Shown piece after piece: positions 16,266 to 24,826 of a stretch of DNA of 28,209 nucleotides. The stretch comes from Ignavibacteria bacterium UBA6688 (GTDB lineage Bacteria; Bacteroidota; Ignavibacteria; UBA10030), in the NCBI GenBank assembly GCA_002454845.1, contig DKJQ01000380.1, positions 1-28,209 on the forward strand, in the 5' to 3' direction. Each line of letters begins with the position of its first letter. Position 1 is the stretch's first letter. Position numbers and translations under genes: made by a program. The notes beneath the pieces were generated by a model. It saw only the letters and a program-made list of their open reading frames with translations, did no database searches and was not told the origin of the DNA.

Positions 16266-16985
16266 ATGATAGAGCTTCGACACGTTACGAAGAAATTCGG
16301 CAGCTTCACGGCGGTGGATGATCTTTCCCTCACCGTCCCTGACGGGGAGTTCTTCGGGTTCCTTGGTCCGAACGGTGCGGGGAAAACGACCACTATCAAG
16401 ATGATGGCCGGGCTGTTTACCCCCACGACGGGGGAAATTATCCTGAACGGTTTCAACAACGCCACCCATCCGATCGAGGCGAAAATGACGGTCGCCTACG
16501 TTCCGGACCAGCCTTTCCTGTACGATAAACTCACTGGCCGCGAGTTCATGTATTTTGTCGGGGGATTGTACAAGATGGGAAAGAAGGAAATCAAGGAGAG
16601 TGTGGAGGAGTTGATAGAACATTTTGAGATCGGTGATTGGGTGGACAAGCGGACCGAGGATTATTCGCAGGGCATGCGGCAGCGCACCACGATCGCGGCG
16701 GCCCTGATCCACGAACCGAAGGTGATGATCATCGATGAGCCCATGGTGGGTCTGGATCCGAAAAGCGCTAAGATTGTCCGCGAGACGCTGAAACAGAAAT
16801 CACGTCAGGGCATCGCCGTGTTCATGTCGACGCACAGCCTCCCGGTGGCGGAGGAACTCTGCGACCGGATCGGAATCATCAATAACGGGCGCCTGGCCTT
16901 CGTCGGGACGCGATCAGACCTTTCCGCCTATAAGGAGAAGTTTGATGGCAAGTTCGAATCGGTCTTCCTTGAATTGACGAAATAG
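16266..16985 (+). CDS. ABC transporter ATP-binding protein
   Basis: 239-residue nucleotide-binding subunit of an ABC exporter. Walker A is GPNGAGKTT (34-42), the signature is YSQGMRQR (133-140, SQGMR instead of SGGQ), Walker B is VMIIDEP (153-159), the D-loop is GLDP (162-165) and the H-loop His is 190. All catalytic pieces are intact. It is followed 32 bases later by a large membrane protein that is its likely partner. The starting ATG 16266 has no Shine-Dalgarno. A promoter-like TTGAAT-17-CATACT ends exactly at the start codon, too close to be its own promoter. The substrate cannot be read from the sequence. Confidence 0.95.
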   Translation: MIELRHVTKKFGSFTAVDDLSLTVPDGEFFGFLGPNGAGKTTTIKMMAGLFTPTTGEIILNGFNNATHPIEAKMTVAYVPDQPFLYDKLTGREFMYFVGGLYKMGKKEIKESVEELIEHFEIGDWVDKRTEDYSQGMRQRTTIAAALIHEPKVMIIDEPMVGLDPKSAKIVRETLKQKSRQGIAVFMSTHSLPVAEELCDRIGIINNGRLAFVGTRSDLSAYKEKFDGKFESVFLELTK

Positions 16986-17017
16986 AAGGCGCCCGAGTCT
17001 TTTTCCTCCGACATTCC

Positions 17018-18715
17018 ATGCTCCTGCATATTCTCAAATATAAATTTCTCTCCTTTGTCAAGACGACGTTCGACCCGCGCATGGTCACGGCTATCCGGGG
17101 GCTGGGCTCGCTTCTGGTCTTCGGCGGGTTCGGGCTCGTCGCGTATGTAGGCTCGTACGAGGCGACGCGGTTCATCATGGAGCAAACGCGCATCGGGCTG
17201 TTCCTCTACCACCGCTTCATTTCCATGATGTTGTTCGTGTTTTTCATGGCAGTCAACATGGGCAATATCATTGTCTCCTACGCCACGCTCTATAAGTCGG
17301 CCGAAGTGAATTTCCTTTTTACGAAGCCGGTCACTTTTACGCAGATCTTTATCCTGAAGTTCCTCGATAATTTTCTCTACAGCTCGTCCACTCTCTTCCT
17401 GGTGGCGTTCATGGTGCTGTTCGGGTACGGGTCGTACTTTGGATATCCGTGGTACACGTTTTTTGGGGTGCTGGTGGGCGTCTTGGTGCCGTTCATGTTC
17501 CTCTCGGCTTGCGTCGCGGTGCTGGTGCTGATGTCTGTGATGAAGGTCGCGAGCCGGTGGGGATTCCGCAAGGTCATGCTTTTGATCGGCACAATGTACG
17601 CCAGCTTCGTCCTCATCTTCTTCCGCTACACGAACCCTATCAAGCTGGTCAACAGGGCATCAATGTATTATCCGAATGTGGATCAGTACCTGGTTCAGTT
17701 TGATCCCGGCTTTCTGAAGTTCCTTCCAAACAACTGGGTGGCGGATTTTCTCTTCTTCTTTGCGAAAGGGGAGCCGGCCATGGCCCTGCCTTTTGCGGCA
17801 ACCTTGTTGCTTGTCACGGCCGGCATGTTCGGGTTGTGCCTCTACGTTGCCCACCGGTTCTATTACCGGAGTTGGCTTGTCACGTTTGAAGTGCAGGCCC
17901 TGAGTAATTCGGTTGAAGCCGGGAGGAGAATCAAGCTGTTCGATTTTCGAAAGGCATCGATCCTCCCCCCACAGGCGGAGGCGCTCCTCAAGAAGGAGTA
18001 CTTCATTTTCTTTCGCGAACCGAGCCAATGGATCCACCTTCTCCTCATGGTAATATTGGTGGTCATCTTTGTTCTGAGCGTGAGGAACCTGAACCTTGGA
18101 CTGCGCGTCACCAATATCCAGGCTATGACCTACCTGGTGCTCTATGCCTTCGGTGTTTTCCTTTCGTGTTCGCTCGCCCTGCGGTTTGTCTTTCCCGGGT
18201 TGAGCCTTGAGGGGAAGGCGTTCTGGTCGCAACGAAGCTCGCCGCTGAACCTCCACAAAGTATTTTTCATGAAATTCCTGGTCGCCCTGACCCTGATCAT
18301 GGGACTTGCGTTGTTGATTGCCGTGGCATCGAATATGCCGTTTGTGCAGCTCACGGAGCGGCGGCCGCTGTTGATGTATTTCGGCCTGTTCAGCGCGTTC
18401 TGGGTCTCTCTCTCCCTCGTTGCATTGAACCTTGGGTTCGGGGGATACTTTTCCAATTTTCAGGAGAAGAACCCGATCCGGATAGCATCGTCGCAGGGGG
18501 CCACCCTCACCTTCCTCGTATCACTGGTGTACCTCATCACCCTCGTCGTCGTCATCAGCGTACCGTTGATGCGGTATTTTGAGTCGCTCTTTCTCTTCCT
18601 TCCGTTTGATTTCAAGGTCATCGTTGTTCCGGGAACCATCTTTGGAATGATCTCTGCGGCGGTGACCGGGATCTCGGTGTTCATCGGGTTGCGCTCCCTT
18701 CAACGGGACTTCTGA
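17018..18715 (+). CDS. Putative ABC exporter membrane subunit
   Basis: 565 residues with about ten to twelve hydrophobic membrane segments in two halves separated by a hydrophilic region near 285-335 (VEAGRRIKLFDFRKASILPP...KKEYFIFFREPSQWIH). This layout fits the putative ABC exporter (ABC-2-like) membrane family. Conserved-looking parts include LYKSAEVNFLFTKPVTF (around 90-107), where a coupling helix could meet the ATPase. The gene lies directly after an ABC ATPase, so together they probably form an exporter (two copies of each subunit). No fused ATPase is present. The substrate is unknown. Confidence 0.85.
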   Translation: MLLHILKYKFLSFVKTTFDPRMVTAIRGLGSLLVFGGFGLVAYVGSYEATRFIMEQTRIGLFLYHRFISMMLFVFFMAVNMGNIIVSYATLYKSAEVNFLFTKPVTFTQIFILKFLDNFLYSSSTLFLVAFMVLFGYGSYFGYPWYTFFGVLVGVLVPFMFLSACVAVLVLMSVMKVASRWGFRKVMLLIGTMYASFVLIFFRYTNPIKLVNRASMYYPNVDQYLVQFDPGFLKFLPNNWVADFLFFFAKGEPAMALPFAATLLLVTAGMFGLCLYVAHRFYYRSWLVTFEVQALSNSVEAGRRIKLFDFRKASILPPQAEALLKKEYFIFFREPSQWIHLLLMVILVVIFVLSVRNLNLGLRVTNIQAMTYLVLYAFGVFLSCSLALRFVFPGLSLEGKAFWSQRSSPLNLHKVFFMKFLVALTLIMGLALLIAVASNMPFVQLTERRPLLMYFGLFSAFWVSLSLVALNLGFGGYFSNFQEKNPIRIASSQGATLTFLVSLVYLITLVVVISVPLMRYFESLFLFLPFDFKVIVVPGTIFGMISAAVTGISVFIGLRSLQRDF

Positions 18716-18738
18716 CCCCGCGCTGCCGGCGTCCCGTC

Positions 18739-18767
18739 TTGCTATTCACCAACCTGATTTCTATCTT
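18739..18767 (+). promoter_or_regulatory. Promoter-like site close to the TPR gene start
   Basis: TTGCTA (18739-18744), 17 bases, TATCTT (18762-18767), then only 8 bases to the ATG at 18776. If used, transcription would begin at or within a base or two of the start codon and give a leaderless mRNA. The gene has no Shine-Dalgarno, which is consistent. Confidence 0.45.
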
Positions 18768-18775
18768 ATCGCTCG

Positions 18776-19681
18776 ATGATAGACGAACCCACCCTGGCCC
18801 AATGGCTTGAACAGGCCCGCTCGTATGTCGACGAGCGGAAGTACCTCCATGCCCTTCAGGTCTATCATAAGATCACCAGCAATGCTCCCTCCATGGAGAT
18901 CGCGTGGGTGGAGCTGGCCTACGTTCATTTCGAACTCAAGCAGTATGAAGCGGCAGAGAAAACCCTGCTGAGGGCGGTCTCCTCGAGCGCGGAGCCACAA
19001 GAGATTCTCTTTCTTGCCGGCAATCTGTTCCTCAAACTCGGACAGCATCAGCGCGCGCTCGTCTACTATAAGAAACTGCTCGGCCGGGAGGGCGGGTTGA
19101 GTCGTGATTTAAAGGCGCATCTCAACTTCAACACGGCGCTCGCGTATTACTATCGCGGCAACCCGAAACTTTCCGAGGTCTATTTTAAACGCACCAAGAA
19201 AGTCGATCCTCATTTTCCCAAGATCAACGAATCCCTCGGCGAGCTGCTGGTGCGCCGCGGTGCGTACACCGAGGCGGTCCAATGCCTGAAACAGGCTGTG
19301 AAGGATGAGCCGTATAGCTGGATTGGCCACTACCTGCTCGGTCTCGCGTATTCGAAAATGTTCGATTGGCGTAGAGCGTATGAGGAGTTCGTCCATGCGA
19401 TCGAAATGGATCCGAACGAGCCGCGCGCCTGGCACATGTGCGGGGAGGCTCTCCTCTCGCTGCAGCGGCTCGATGAAGCAGAGCGCTACCTGCGCAGGGC
19501 TCTCGAACTGAACCCTCTGCTCACGGACGCGGTCGTCGATTTTGGATTCCTCTTTCTCCGGCGTGGTGACGTGGAACATGCCCGGGAATGTTTTGAACGG
19601 GCGCTCCAGCTCGAACCCCACCATTCGAAAGCTCTCGAAGGTACGAGAGAACTGAAATTATCCACCCCCATCCGTTCCTGA
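18776..19681 (+). CDS. Tetratricopeptide repeat protein
   Basis: 301 residues with no signal peptide, so probably cytosolic. About seven to eight TPR units can be followed, for example ALQVYHKITSNAP, AWVELAYVHFELKQYEAAEKTLLRAV, ALVYYKKLLG, EAVQCLKQAVKDEP, GLAYSKMFDWRRAYEEFVHAIEMDP, GEALLSLQRLDEAERYLRRALELNP and FGFLFLRRGDVEHARECFERALQLEP. It is a helical scaffold for protein-protein contact. It stands between the ABC exporter and the exported TPR-PBP protein, with 7 bases to the next gene. Partners cannot be named from the sequence. Confidence 0.88.
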   Translation: MIDEPTLAQWLEQARSYVDERKYLHALQVYHKITSNAPSMEIAWVELAYVHFELKQYEAAEKTLLRAVSSSAEPQEILFLAGNLFLKLGQHQRALVYYKKLLGREGGLSRDLKAHLNFNTALAYYYRGNPKLSEVYFKRTKKVDPHFPKINESLGELLVRRGAYTEAVQCLKQAVKDEPYSWIGHYLLGLAYSKMFDWRRAYEEFVHAIEMDPNEPRAWHMCGEALLSLQRLDEAERYLRRALELNPLLTDAVVDFGFLFLRRGDVEHARECFERALQLEPHHSKALEGTRELKLSTPIRS

Positions 19682-19688
19682 TGTCCTC

Positions 19689-21707
19689 ATGCTCGTCCGC
19701 ACGCTCTTGGTAGGAGTGCTCTTCACTTGGTCCTGTGTCGCGCGCTCCCACGTTCTTCCTCTTCCCGTCTCCGCTCTGGATACTGTCGTGTTCCACACCC
19801 AAGCCGAGCGGCTCTTTGACGAGGGGATGACGAGATATCGGGATGGGCGCTACCAACCCGCCGCCGAACGATTTCTCCGGATCATCGACAACTTTGGAGT
19901 GAGCCAGCGCGTCACCGCGGCCCTCATCATGGGGGCAAAATCGTACTACGCGCTCGGCACAATCACCCCCGCGCGGCGATTGGCTCGCACGCTGCTGGAG
20001 AGCTATCCTGAATCACTCTATCTGGATGATGCGCGGTACACGCTTGCCCTGTGCTCGTTCCAATCCGGTGAGTACGAGCGGGCCGCTCTCGAGTTCCTGG
20101 AAGTCAGGGGGACTTCCACCGACACGGCCCTGATGAGGCGGGCCGAGAGGCTGCTCTTCGCCGTTGCCCAACGGCATCTCACCGTCGATCAAGTACAGAC
20201 GGTCATGGTTCGCGCGGGGGAGTCGGCGACAAGAAACAGTCTGACGGTAGCCCTCGCCGAGAGGGTCTGGGGCATGGGAGATGTTCAGGCGGCACGGGAA
20301 ATCCTTCGCCCTCTTGTCGCTCAACCACGAACCGTCGCCGGTGTCGAGCAAGCCGTCCAGCTCCTTCAGCGGATTGACCGGAGCGGGGTAGTGAAGGTCG
20401 GTGTCGTCCTCCCGCTGATGCGGCACACGGATCAATCCCTTGCCGGGGAATTGGGGGAGGAACTGCTGGACGGCATTCGTTTTGCAACGGACGAACACAA
20501 TGCGAAGGCGATGCCGAAGGTCAATATCGTAGTCCGGGATTCGGAATACGATGTGGGTGTGGCTGCGCGTCAGGTTTCCGAATTGAGTGCGGATAACGAA
20601 ATCGTGGCGATCCTGGGTCCGGCTTTTAGCAACGAGGTCCAGGCAAGCGCGGGCATTGCGAATTCTTTTGGGGTTCCCCTGATCACACCGACGGCCACCG
20701 CTGATGGCCTTGCAGCAATCGGTGAATACGTGTTTCAAGCCAACCCGGATTTGTCGGTCCGGGCGCGGGCGATGGCCCAATTCGCGTATGATCGGCGCAA
20801 CGCCCGACACTTTGCCGTTCTTGCCCCGAACGACACGACGGGGAAATCGATGGCGTACGCGTTCGAGCGGGAGGTGTTGTCCCTGGGGGGGGAGGTCCTG
20901 GATTTACAGTGGTACCAGCCCGGGGAAACGGATCTGAGAGTGCAACTCTCGGCGATGCGACGCAAGGCGCTGGAGAGGATCGATACCTACCTGGTTTCTT
21001 TTTCCACGAAGATGAAGAACGATGAAGTCCGGAGGTTCGTGGAGGGGGGAGTTCCGCAAGCCACGGTGGATTCCCTGATGAACAGAAGCGCCAGCGTTCC
21101 CGTGGAATTCCTCTTTGGAGCCGGGGGAAAGAGGGTTGCGGACTCGCTTCGGATCCCCCTGCAACTTGTCCGGATGAAGTACGACAGCCTTGGAATTCCA
21201 GTCACCAACATCGACGCGATCTTTCTTCCGATTGCCGCATCATCGGAGATCGGGATTGTAACGTCTCAGCTGCGGTACTTCAATTTCCAGGCGCTGATGC
21301 TCGGGACGGGGAACTGGCAGGATGTGACCGAATTGGAGCAGAATCGTCAGTATGCGAACGGCGTGATCATGACAACCGATGCGCACTGGGATGACCAGGC
21401 GACCGACTATCAGGTGTTCAGCCAGGAGTTTCAGTCGGGCACCGGTAAGCGTCCGACGCGCAACAGGCTCTTCGGATACGACGCCATGAAATTACTGTTG
21501 GAAACCGTGAGGGAAGGGGCGACCCGGCGCGATGAGATCGCGTCGGCGTTGACAAGGGTCAGGAAGTTTGAGGGTGCGCATGGGCGGATTTCACTCGGCG
21601 ATTCACGCGTGAATTCCGTCCTGACCGTTCTCCAGTACCGGAATCGCCAGTTGCGAAGAATTGCGGAAATTGATGTAACACGAAGAGAAATCACATCGTT
21701 CGAGTGA
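19689..21707 (+). CDS. Exported TPR plus type-1 periplasmic-binding (LivK-like) protein
   Basis: 672 residues. The N-terminus MLVRTLLVGVLFTWSCVARSHV is a signal peptide (an SC could also be lipidated, but no lipobox is clear). Residues about 35-215 form helical TPR-like repeats (AERLFDEGMTRYRDGRYQPAAERFL, YTLALCSFQSGEYERAALEFLEV). From about 235 a type-1 periplasmic-binding fold follows: VKVGVVLPL, ILGPAFSNEVQASAGIANSFGVPLITPTA and FAVLAPNDTTGKSMA. This TPR plus PBP1 order resembles LpoA, the outer-membrane activator of penicillin-binding protein 1A, but also solute-binding relatives. It starts 8 bases after the TPR gene, without a ribosome site, and its end overlaps the region before radC. 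Confidence 0.85.
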   Translation: MLVRTLLVGVLFTWSCVARSHVLPLPVSALDTVVFHTQAERLFDEGMTRYRDGRYQPAAERFLRIIDNFGVSQRVTAALIMGAKSYYALGTITPARRLARTLLESYPESLYLDDARYTLALCSFQSGEYERAALEFLEVRGTSTDTALMRRAERLLFAVAQRHLTVDQVQTVMVRAGESATRNSLTVALAERVWGMGDVQAAREILRPLVAQPRTVAGVEQAVQLLQRIDRSGVVKVGVVLPLMRHTDQSLAGELGEELLDGIRFATDEHNAKAMPKVNIVVRDSEYDVGVAARQVSELSADNEIVAILGPAFSNEVQASAGIANSFGVPLITPTATADGLAAIGEYVFQANPDLSVRARAMAQFAYDRRNARHFAVLAPNDTTGKSMAYAFEREVLSLGGEVLDLQWYQPGETDLRVQLSAMRRKALERIDTYLVSFSTKMKNDEVRRFVEGGVPQATVDSLMNRSASVPVEFLFGAGGKRVADSLRIPLQLVRMKYDSLGIPVTNIDAIFLPIAASSEIGIVTSQLRYFNFQALMLGTGNWQDVTELEQNRQYANGVIMTTDAHWDDQATDYQVFSQEFQSGTGKRPTRNRLFGYDAMKLLLETVREGATRRDEIASALTRVRKFEGAHGRISLGDSRVNSVLTVLQYRNRQLRRIAEIDVTRREITSFE

Positions 21708-21733
21708 GGGTGGCAGGACGAAGGAGGAGAACC

Positions 21734-22438
21734 ATGGACGAACGGAAAGTGCCGGGGCGTTTTACCGCAACGATTAAAGAGTGGCCGGAAGGAGAGCGCC
21801 CGCGGGAGAAGATGATCCATCAAGGGGCCTCGTCGCTGACGGAAGCGGAGTTGCTCGCGATTCTTATTCGTACCGGGACACGGGGGAATACCGCGGTCGA
21901 TCTTGCGCGGAACCTCTTGTCGGGCGGACGGACGTTGCGCGACGTGTCGGCCATGACCCCTGCGGATTTTCGGGAATGGGGGATAGGTCCGGCGCGGGCG
22001 ACGGCCATCGTGGCGGCATTTGAATTGCTGCGGAGACTGCCGGCAAGCAATGGGAGTACGAAACCGGTTTTTCGATCTCCCGAAGATGTCTCCCGGCGCT
22101 ACGGGGTGCGGTTCCACGACTTGAAGCATGAGGAGTTCTGGGCGCTCCTCCTGACCTCGGCCAACGCGCTCCTGAAAGAGATCCGGATCACCAGCGGTAC
22201 ATTGAATTCGTCATTGGTCCATCCACGGGAATGCTTCCATGACGCGATCAAGGAGAAAGCGGCGAGTGTGATTTTTCTCCACAACCATCCGAGCGGGAAC
22301 CCCGAGCCGAGCCGGGAGGACATCGCGATCACAAAGCAACTTGTGGAAGCGGGGAAAATCCTCGGGATCCCCGTCCATGACCATATTGTCCTTGCTTCGG
22401 GAGGAATGACGAGTTTCGCTCAACGGGGCCTGATCTGA
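21734..22438 (+). CDS. radC: RadC-family JAMM/MPN-domain protein
   Basis: 234 residues. The N-terminal part has helix-hairpin-helix character (FREWGIGPARATAIVAAFELLRR, about 79-101), and the C-terminal JAB/MPN domain has the metal-binding motif HNHPSGNPEPSRED with His183, His185, Ser193 and Asp196. RadC was named for DNA repair, though its actual reaction is disputed; the JAMM motif suggests metal-dependent hydrolysis. The ATG at 21734 is chosen because AAGGAGGAGA lies 3-13 bases upstream. A GTG at 21704 would overlap the previous stop and add ten basic residues. It is the last gene before the promoter at 22483. Confidence 0.95.
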   Translation: MDERKVPGRFTATIKEWPEGERPREKMIHQGASSLTEAELLAILIRTGTRGNTAVDLARNLLSGGRTLRDVSAMTPADFREWGIGPARATAIVAAFELLRRLPASNGSTKPVFRSPEDVSRRYGVRFHDLKHEEFWALLLTSANALLKEIRITSGTLNSSLVHPRECFHDAIKEKAASVIFLHNHPSGNPEPSREDIAITKQLVEAGKILGIPVHDHIVLASGGMTSFAQRGLI

Positions 22439-22482
22439 ACGGCGTGGTGTATGTGACAACTCCAGCGAACGGCATCTTTTTC

Positions 22483-22511
22483 TTGACTTTTCCGGCTTGA
22501 ATCCTTATACT
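22483..22511 (+). promoter_or_regulatory. Strong sigma70-type promoter of the coiled-coil lipoprotein
   Basis: TTGACT (22483-22488), 17-base spacer, TATACT (22506-22511): near consensus. Transcription should begin near 22518, about 58 bases before the ATG at 22577. It is the best promoter of the window and probably drives the two-gene unit to the terminator at 23670-23719, as would suit abundant envelope proteins. Confidence 0.85.
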
Positions 22512-22576
22512 ACTCATGCTTTTGAGAAAGCGGTTTTTTGGATGATTTTGCAACAGAGTATAAAGGAGAAGTTCTC

Positions 22577-22837
22577 ATGAAAAAAACAATGATGGGTTTT
22601 GTTGGTGCGGGGGCGATCATGATGCTTGTGGCATCGGGTTGCAGCAGCAAACCGAGCGCAGAGGAGCTCCAGCAATTGGAGAGCCTGAAAGCCGAGGTTT
22701 CCTCGCTTCAACGTGAGGTCTCCTCGTTGGAGTCCGAGAAGGCTGCACTGAATCGCGCTCTTGCCGGTAAGAACGCTCAGCTCAACCAATGTGAACAGGA
22801 TACAAAGGTTGTGCAAGAGCGGCTGAAAGGTATGTAA
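22577..22837 (+). CDS. Small coiled-coil lipoprotein (Lpp-like layout)
   Basis: 86 residues. The signal peptide MKKTMMGFVGAGAIMMLVASGC has lipobox ASGC with Cys22, and the mature 65 residues are almost entirely heptad coiled coil (LQQLESLKAEVSSLQREVSSLESEKAALNRAL), ending NQCEQDTKVVQERLKGM. This layout and size match the Lpp type of murein lipoprotein, though the C-terminal Lys used for peptidoglycan linkage in Lpp is not at the very end, so homology is uncertain. A start at 22538 is possible in frame, but AAAGGAGAAG lies before 22577. A strong promoter precedes it. It is followed 32 bases later by the LysM protein gene, likely in one transcript. Confidence 0.82.
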   Translation: MKKTMMGFVGAGAIMMLVASGCSSKPSAEELQQLESLKAEVSSLQREVSSLESEKAALNRALAGKNAQLNQCEQDTKVVQERLKGM

Positions 22838-22869
22838 TCCGAGGACCATCTAACATGGAGAATCAGATC

Positions 22870-23616
22870 ATGAACGTCGTGCGAAAAATAAGTTTGATTG
22901 CCATTGCGGCATTGGTGATGGTCACCGGGGTGCTTGCTCAGGAGATGACCAAGGACGAGTGGCAGAAACAGATTAATGAGCAGACCGCCACGCGGAACGA
23001 GCTCCAGACAAAGGTGAACAACCTGCGGGCTGAAATCGATAACCTCAAGAAGGAAGATGCAGCAAAGGCGGCAGCGGTGAAGAAGTGTAACGATGATTTG
23101 CTTGCTCTTCTTGGGGCAACACCTGAATCCGAGCGGGCTTTTGCGGCCATGCTGGATCAGATCGATGCCAAGATCAACGAACTTTCCCGCCTTTCCAATC
23201 AGGATCTCTGGGCGCGCAAGGGGGAAATCACCGATGCGCAGAGCATGATCGACCAGGCCTGGAAGAACAAACTGAGCCTCCTTCCGAAGTACTATGACAG
23301 ACTGAAGGAGCAACAGAACCGCGTCGACGCGTTACGAAAGGCGTTGGAGTCCACGGGTATGCAAACCTATACGGTCGGCACATGGGCCAGAGATCGTGAT
23401 TGCCTGTGGAACATTGCGAAGAAACCGGCGGTGTACGATAACGCATTCCTCTGGCCGAAGATCTGGCAGGGAAACAAGGACCAGATTACGAATCCGGATA
23501 TCATCCGGCCGGGACAGAAGTTGAAGATTCCGCAGAAGGGTGAGTTGACGCAGGACGAGAAAGCGGCTGCACGGTCCTACTGGCAACGCAAGCAGGGGAC
23601 GGGTTCTGCCCAATAA
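22870..23616 (+). CDS. Exported coiled-coil protein with C-terminal LysM domain
   Basis: 248 residues from ATG 22870; an in-frame ATG at 22855 is also possible. GGAGAA 8-13 bases upstream of 22870, together with the signal peptide that starts MNVVRKISLIAIAALVMVTGVLAQ, favour the later start. Residues about 25-155 are charged and heptad-like (NELQTKVNNLRAEIDNLKKEDAA; KYYDRLKEQQNRVDALRKAL). A LysM domain at about 165-220 (YTVGTWARDRDCLWNIAKKP ... NPDIIRPGQKLKIP) binds peptidoglycan. It is probably a periplasmic, cell-wall-bound protein working with the lipoprotein ahead of it. The unit ends in a strong terminator. Confidence 0.85.
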   Translation: MNVVRKISLIAIAALVMVTGVLAQEMTKDEWQKQINEQTATRNELQTKVNNLRAEIDNLKKEDAAKAAAVKKCNDDLLALLGATPESERAFAAMLDQIDAKINELSRLSNQDLWARKGEITDAQSMIDQAWKNKLSLLPKYYDRLKEQQNRVDALRKALESTGMQTYTVGTWARDRDCLWNIAKKPAVYDNAFLWPKIWQGNKDQITNPDIIRPGQKLKIPQKGELTQDEKAAARSYWQRKQGTGSAQ

Positions 23617-23669
23617 GAGGAGGAAGATCGCTCACGGTCCCTTTGACTCTTTTCGCTGTACAATTTTCT

Positions 23670-23719
23670 GAAACGCCCTCACGCTGCGCAAGGCAGCGCC
23701 GAGGGCGTTTCGCTTTTTT
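23670..23719 (+). terminator. Strong intrinsic terminator
   Basis: Arms gaaacgccctc (23670-23680) and gagggcgtttc (23701-23711) pair over 11 bases without mismatch. Inside, cgctgc and gcagcg add 6 more pairs. The stem is followed by gcttttttc, a U-run at 23713-23718. It ends the LysM gene unit, 54 bases after its stop, and lies just 32 bases before the phoH start. Confidence 0.92.
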
Positions 23720-23750
23720 CAGAGGCAATCCACAGGAGGGATAAGGCAGA

Positions 23751-24755
23751 TTGGTCGAACGAAAGTTGCAGCTCGCAGGAGTGGATGTTGTCCAGTTGCT
23801 GGGATTCAACGATGCAAATCTCCAGATGATCGAGGATCGGTTCGATGCGACCGTCACGGTGCGCGGCGATCAGATTATGCTGCGCGGATCGCAGGTCGAA
23901 ACGGTGAAGATCGAAAGAGTCTTCAAAGAACTGATCTATATTCTCACGAAGAACGGAAATCTCACACCGAATGATGTCGATACGGTGATCGACCTCGTCA
24001 CGGTGAACGGCACGTCGCCGGAAGTGCCCAAGGAAGTCAACGGTGACGATTCCGAACCCTCCATCCTGTACACCCGCATCGGCGTTATCAAAGCGCGGAC
24101 TCCCGGCCAACGGGCCTACATCCAGCAGGTAAGGCGGAATGACATCGTTTTCGCGATCGGCCCGGCAGGGACCGGCAAGACCTACCTGGCTGTGGCGCTG
24201 GCGGTCGCTGCATTGAAAAACCGCGACGTGACAAAGATCATGCTGGCGCGGCCGGCTGTTGAGGCAGGGGAAAGCCTGGGATTTCTTCCCGGCGATCTCC
24301 GCGAGAAGGTCGATCCCTACCTCCGCCCGCTCTACGACGCGCTCGACGACATGCTCTCCGCTGAAAAATTAAAGAGTTACATGGAAAAGCGGATCATTGA
24401 GATTGTTCCGCTGGCCTATATGAGAGGGCGAACGCTGCAGAATGCGTTTGTGATTCTCGACGAAGCGCAGAACGCTTCCGCCATGCAGATGAAGATGTTC
24501 CTGACCCGGCTGGGAGCGCACTCGCGCGCCATCATCACGGGCGACATCACACAAATCGATCTCCCGCAGAAAACGGTCTCGGGGTTGGTACAGATTCAGG
24601 ATGTCTTGAAGTCAGTGCAGGGCGTGGGTTTTTCGTACCTGGATGCCTCCGACGTTGTCCGGCACCGCCTCGTGAAGGATATCATCAATGCGTACGAGAG
24701 GTTCCAGAATGGCACGAACGGAGAGGGAAAGAAGCCGGAGGGACAGTCGGCCTGA
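23751..24755 (+). CDS. PhoH-like protein (PhoH family ATPase)
   Basis: 334 residues with TTG start at 23751; AGGAGGG lies 10 bases before it, and no other start has such a site. The ATPase has Walker A GPAGTGKT (137-144), Walker B VILDEAQN (234-241), and the family block LARPAVEAGESLGFLPGDLREKVDPYL around 165-191. The first 90 residues are a small KH-like N-terminal part typical of the long PhoH family. The protein is a cytosolic nucleotide-binding enzyme, often linked with RNA metabolism next to ybeY; no ybeY follows here. The terminator just upstream leaves little room for a promoter, so expression may depend on read-through or on an unseen start site. Confidence 0.93.
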   Translation: MVERKLQLAGVDVVQLLGFNDANLQMIEDRFDATVTVRGDQIMLRGSQVETVKIERVFKELIYILTKNGNLTPNDVDTVIDLVTVNGTSPEVPKEVNGDDSEPSILYTRIGVIKARTPGQRAYIQQVRRNDIVFAIGPAGTGKTYLAVALAVAALKNRDVTKIMLARPAVEAGESLGFLPGDLREKVDPYLRPLYDALDDMLSAEKLKSYMEKRIIEIVPLAYMRGRTLQNAFVILDEAQNASAMQMKMFLTRLGAHSRAIITGDITQIDLPQKTVSGLVQIQDVLKSVQGVGFSYLDASDVVRHRLVKDIINAYERFQNGTNGEGKKPEGQSA

Positions 24756-24826
24756 CAGGCTGATGAAAAACAACAAAATCTGCCACAGCCGGTGGCGCAC
24801 TGCATAGTTGCGACAGCAACCGTCGA

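Noticed and set aside
16060..16269. 69-codon open frame between guaA and the ABC ATPase
   Set aside because: It begins within the 3' end of guaA, has no ribosome site and no family-like pattern. The gap of about 196 bases is better called intergenic.
23644..23664. TTGACT followed by TACAAT before phoH
   Set aside because: The spacer is only 10 bases, and any transcript would pass through the strong terminator at 23670-23719 at once.
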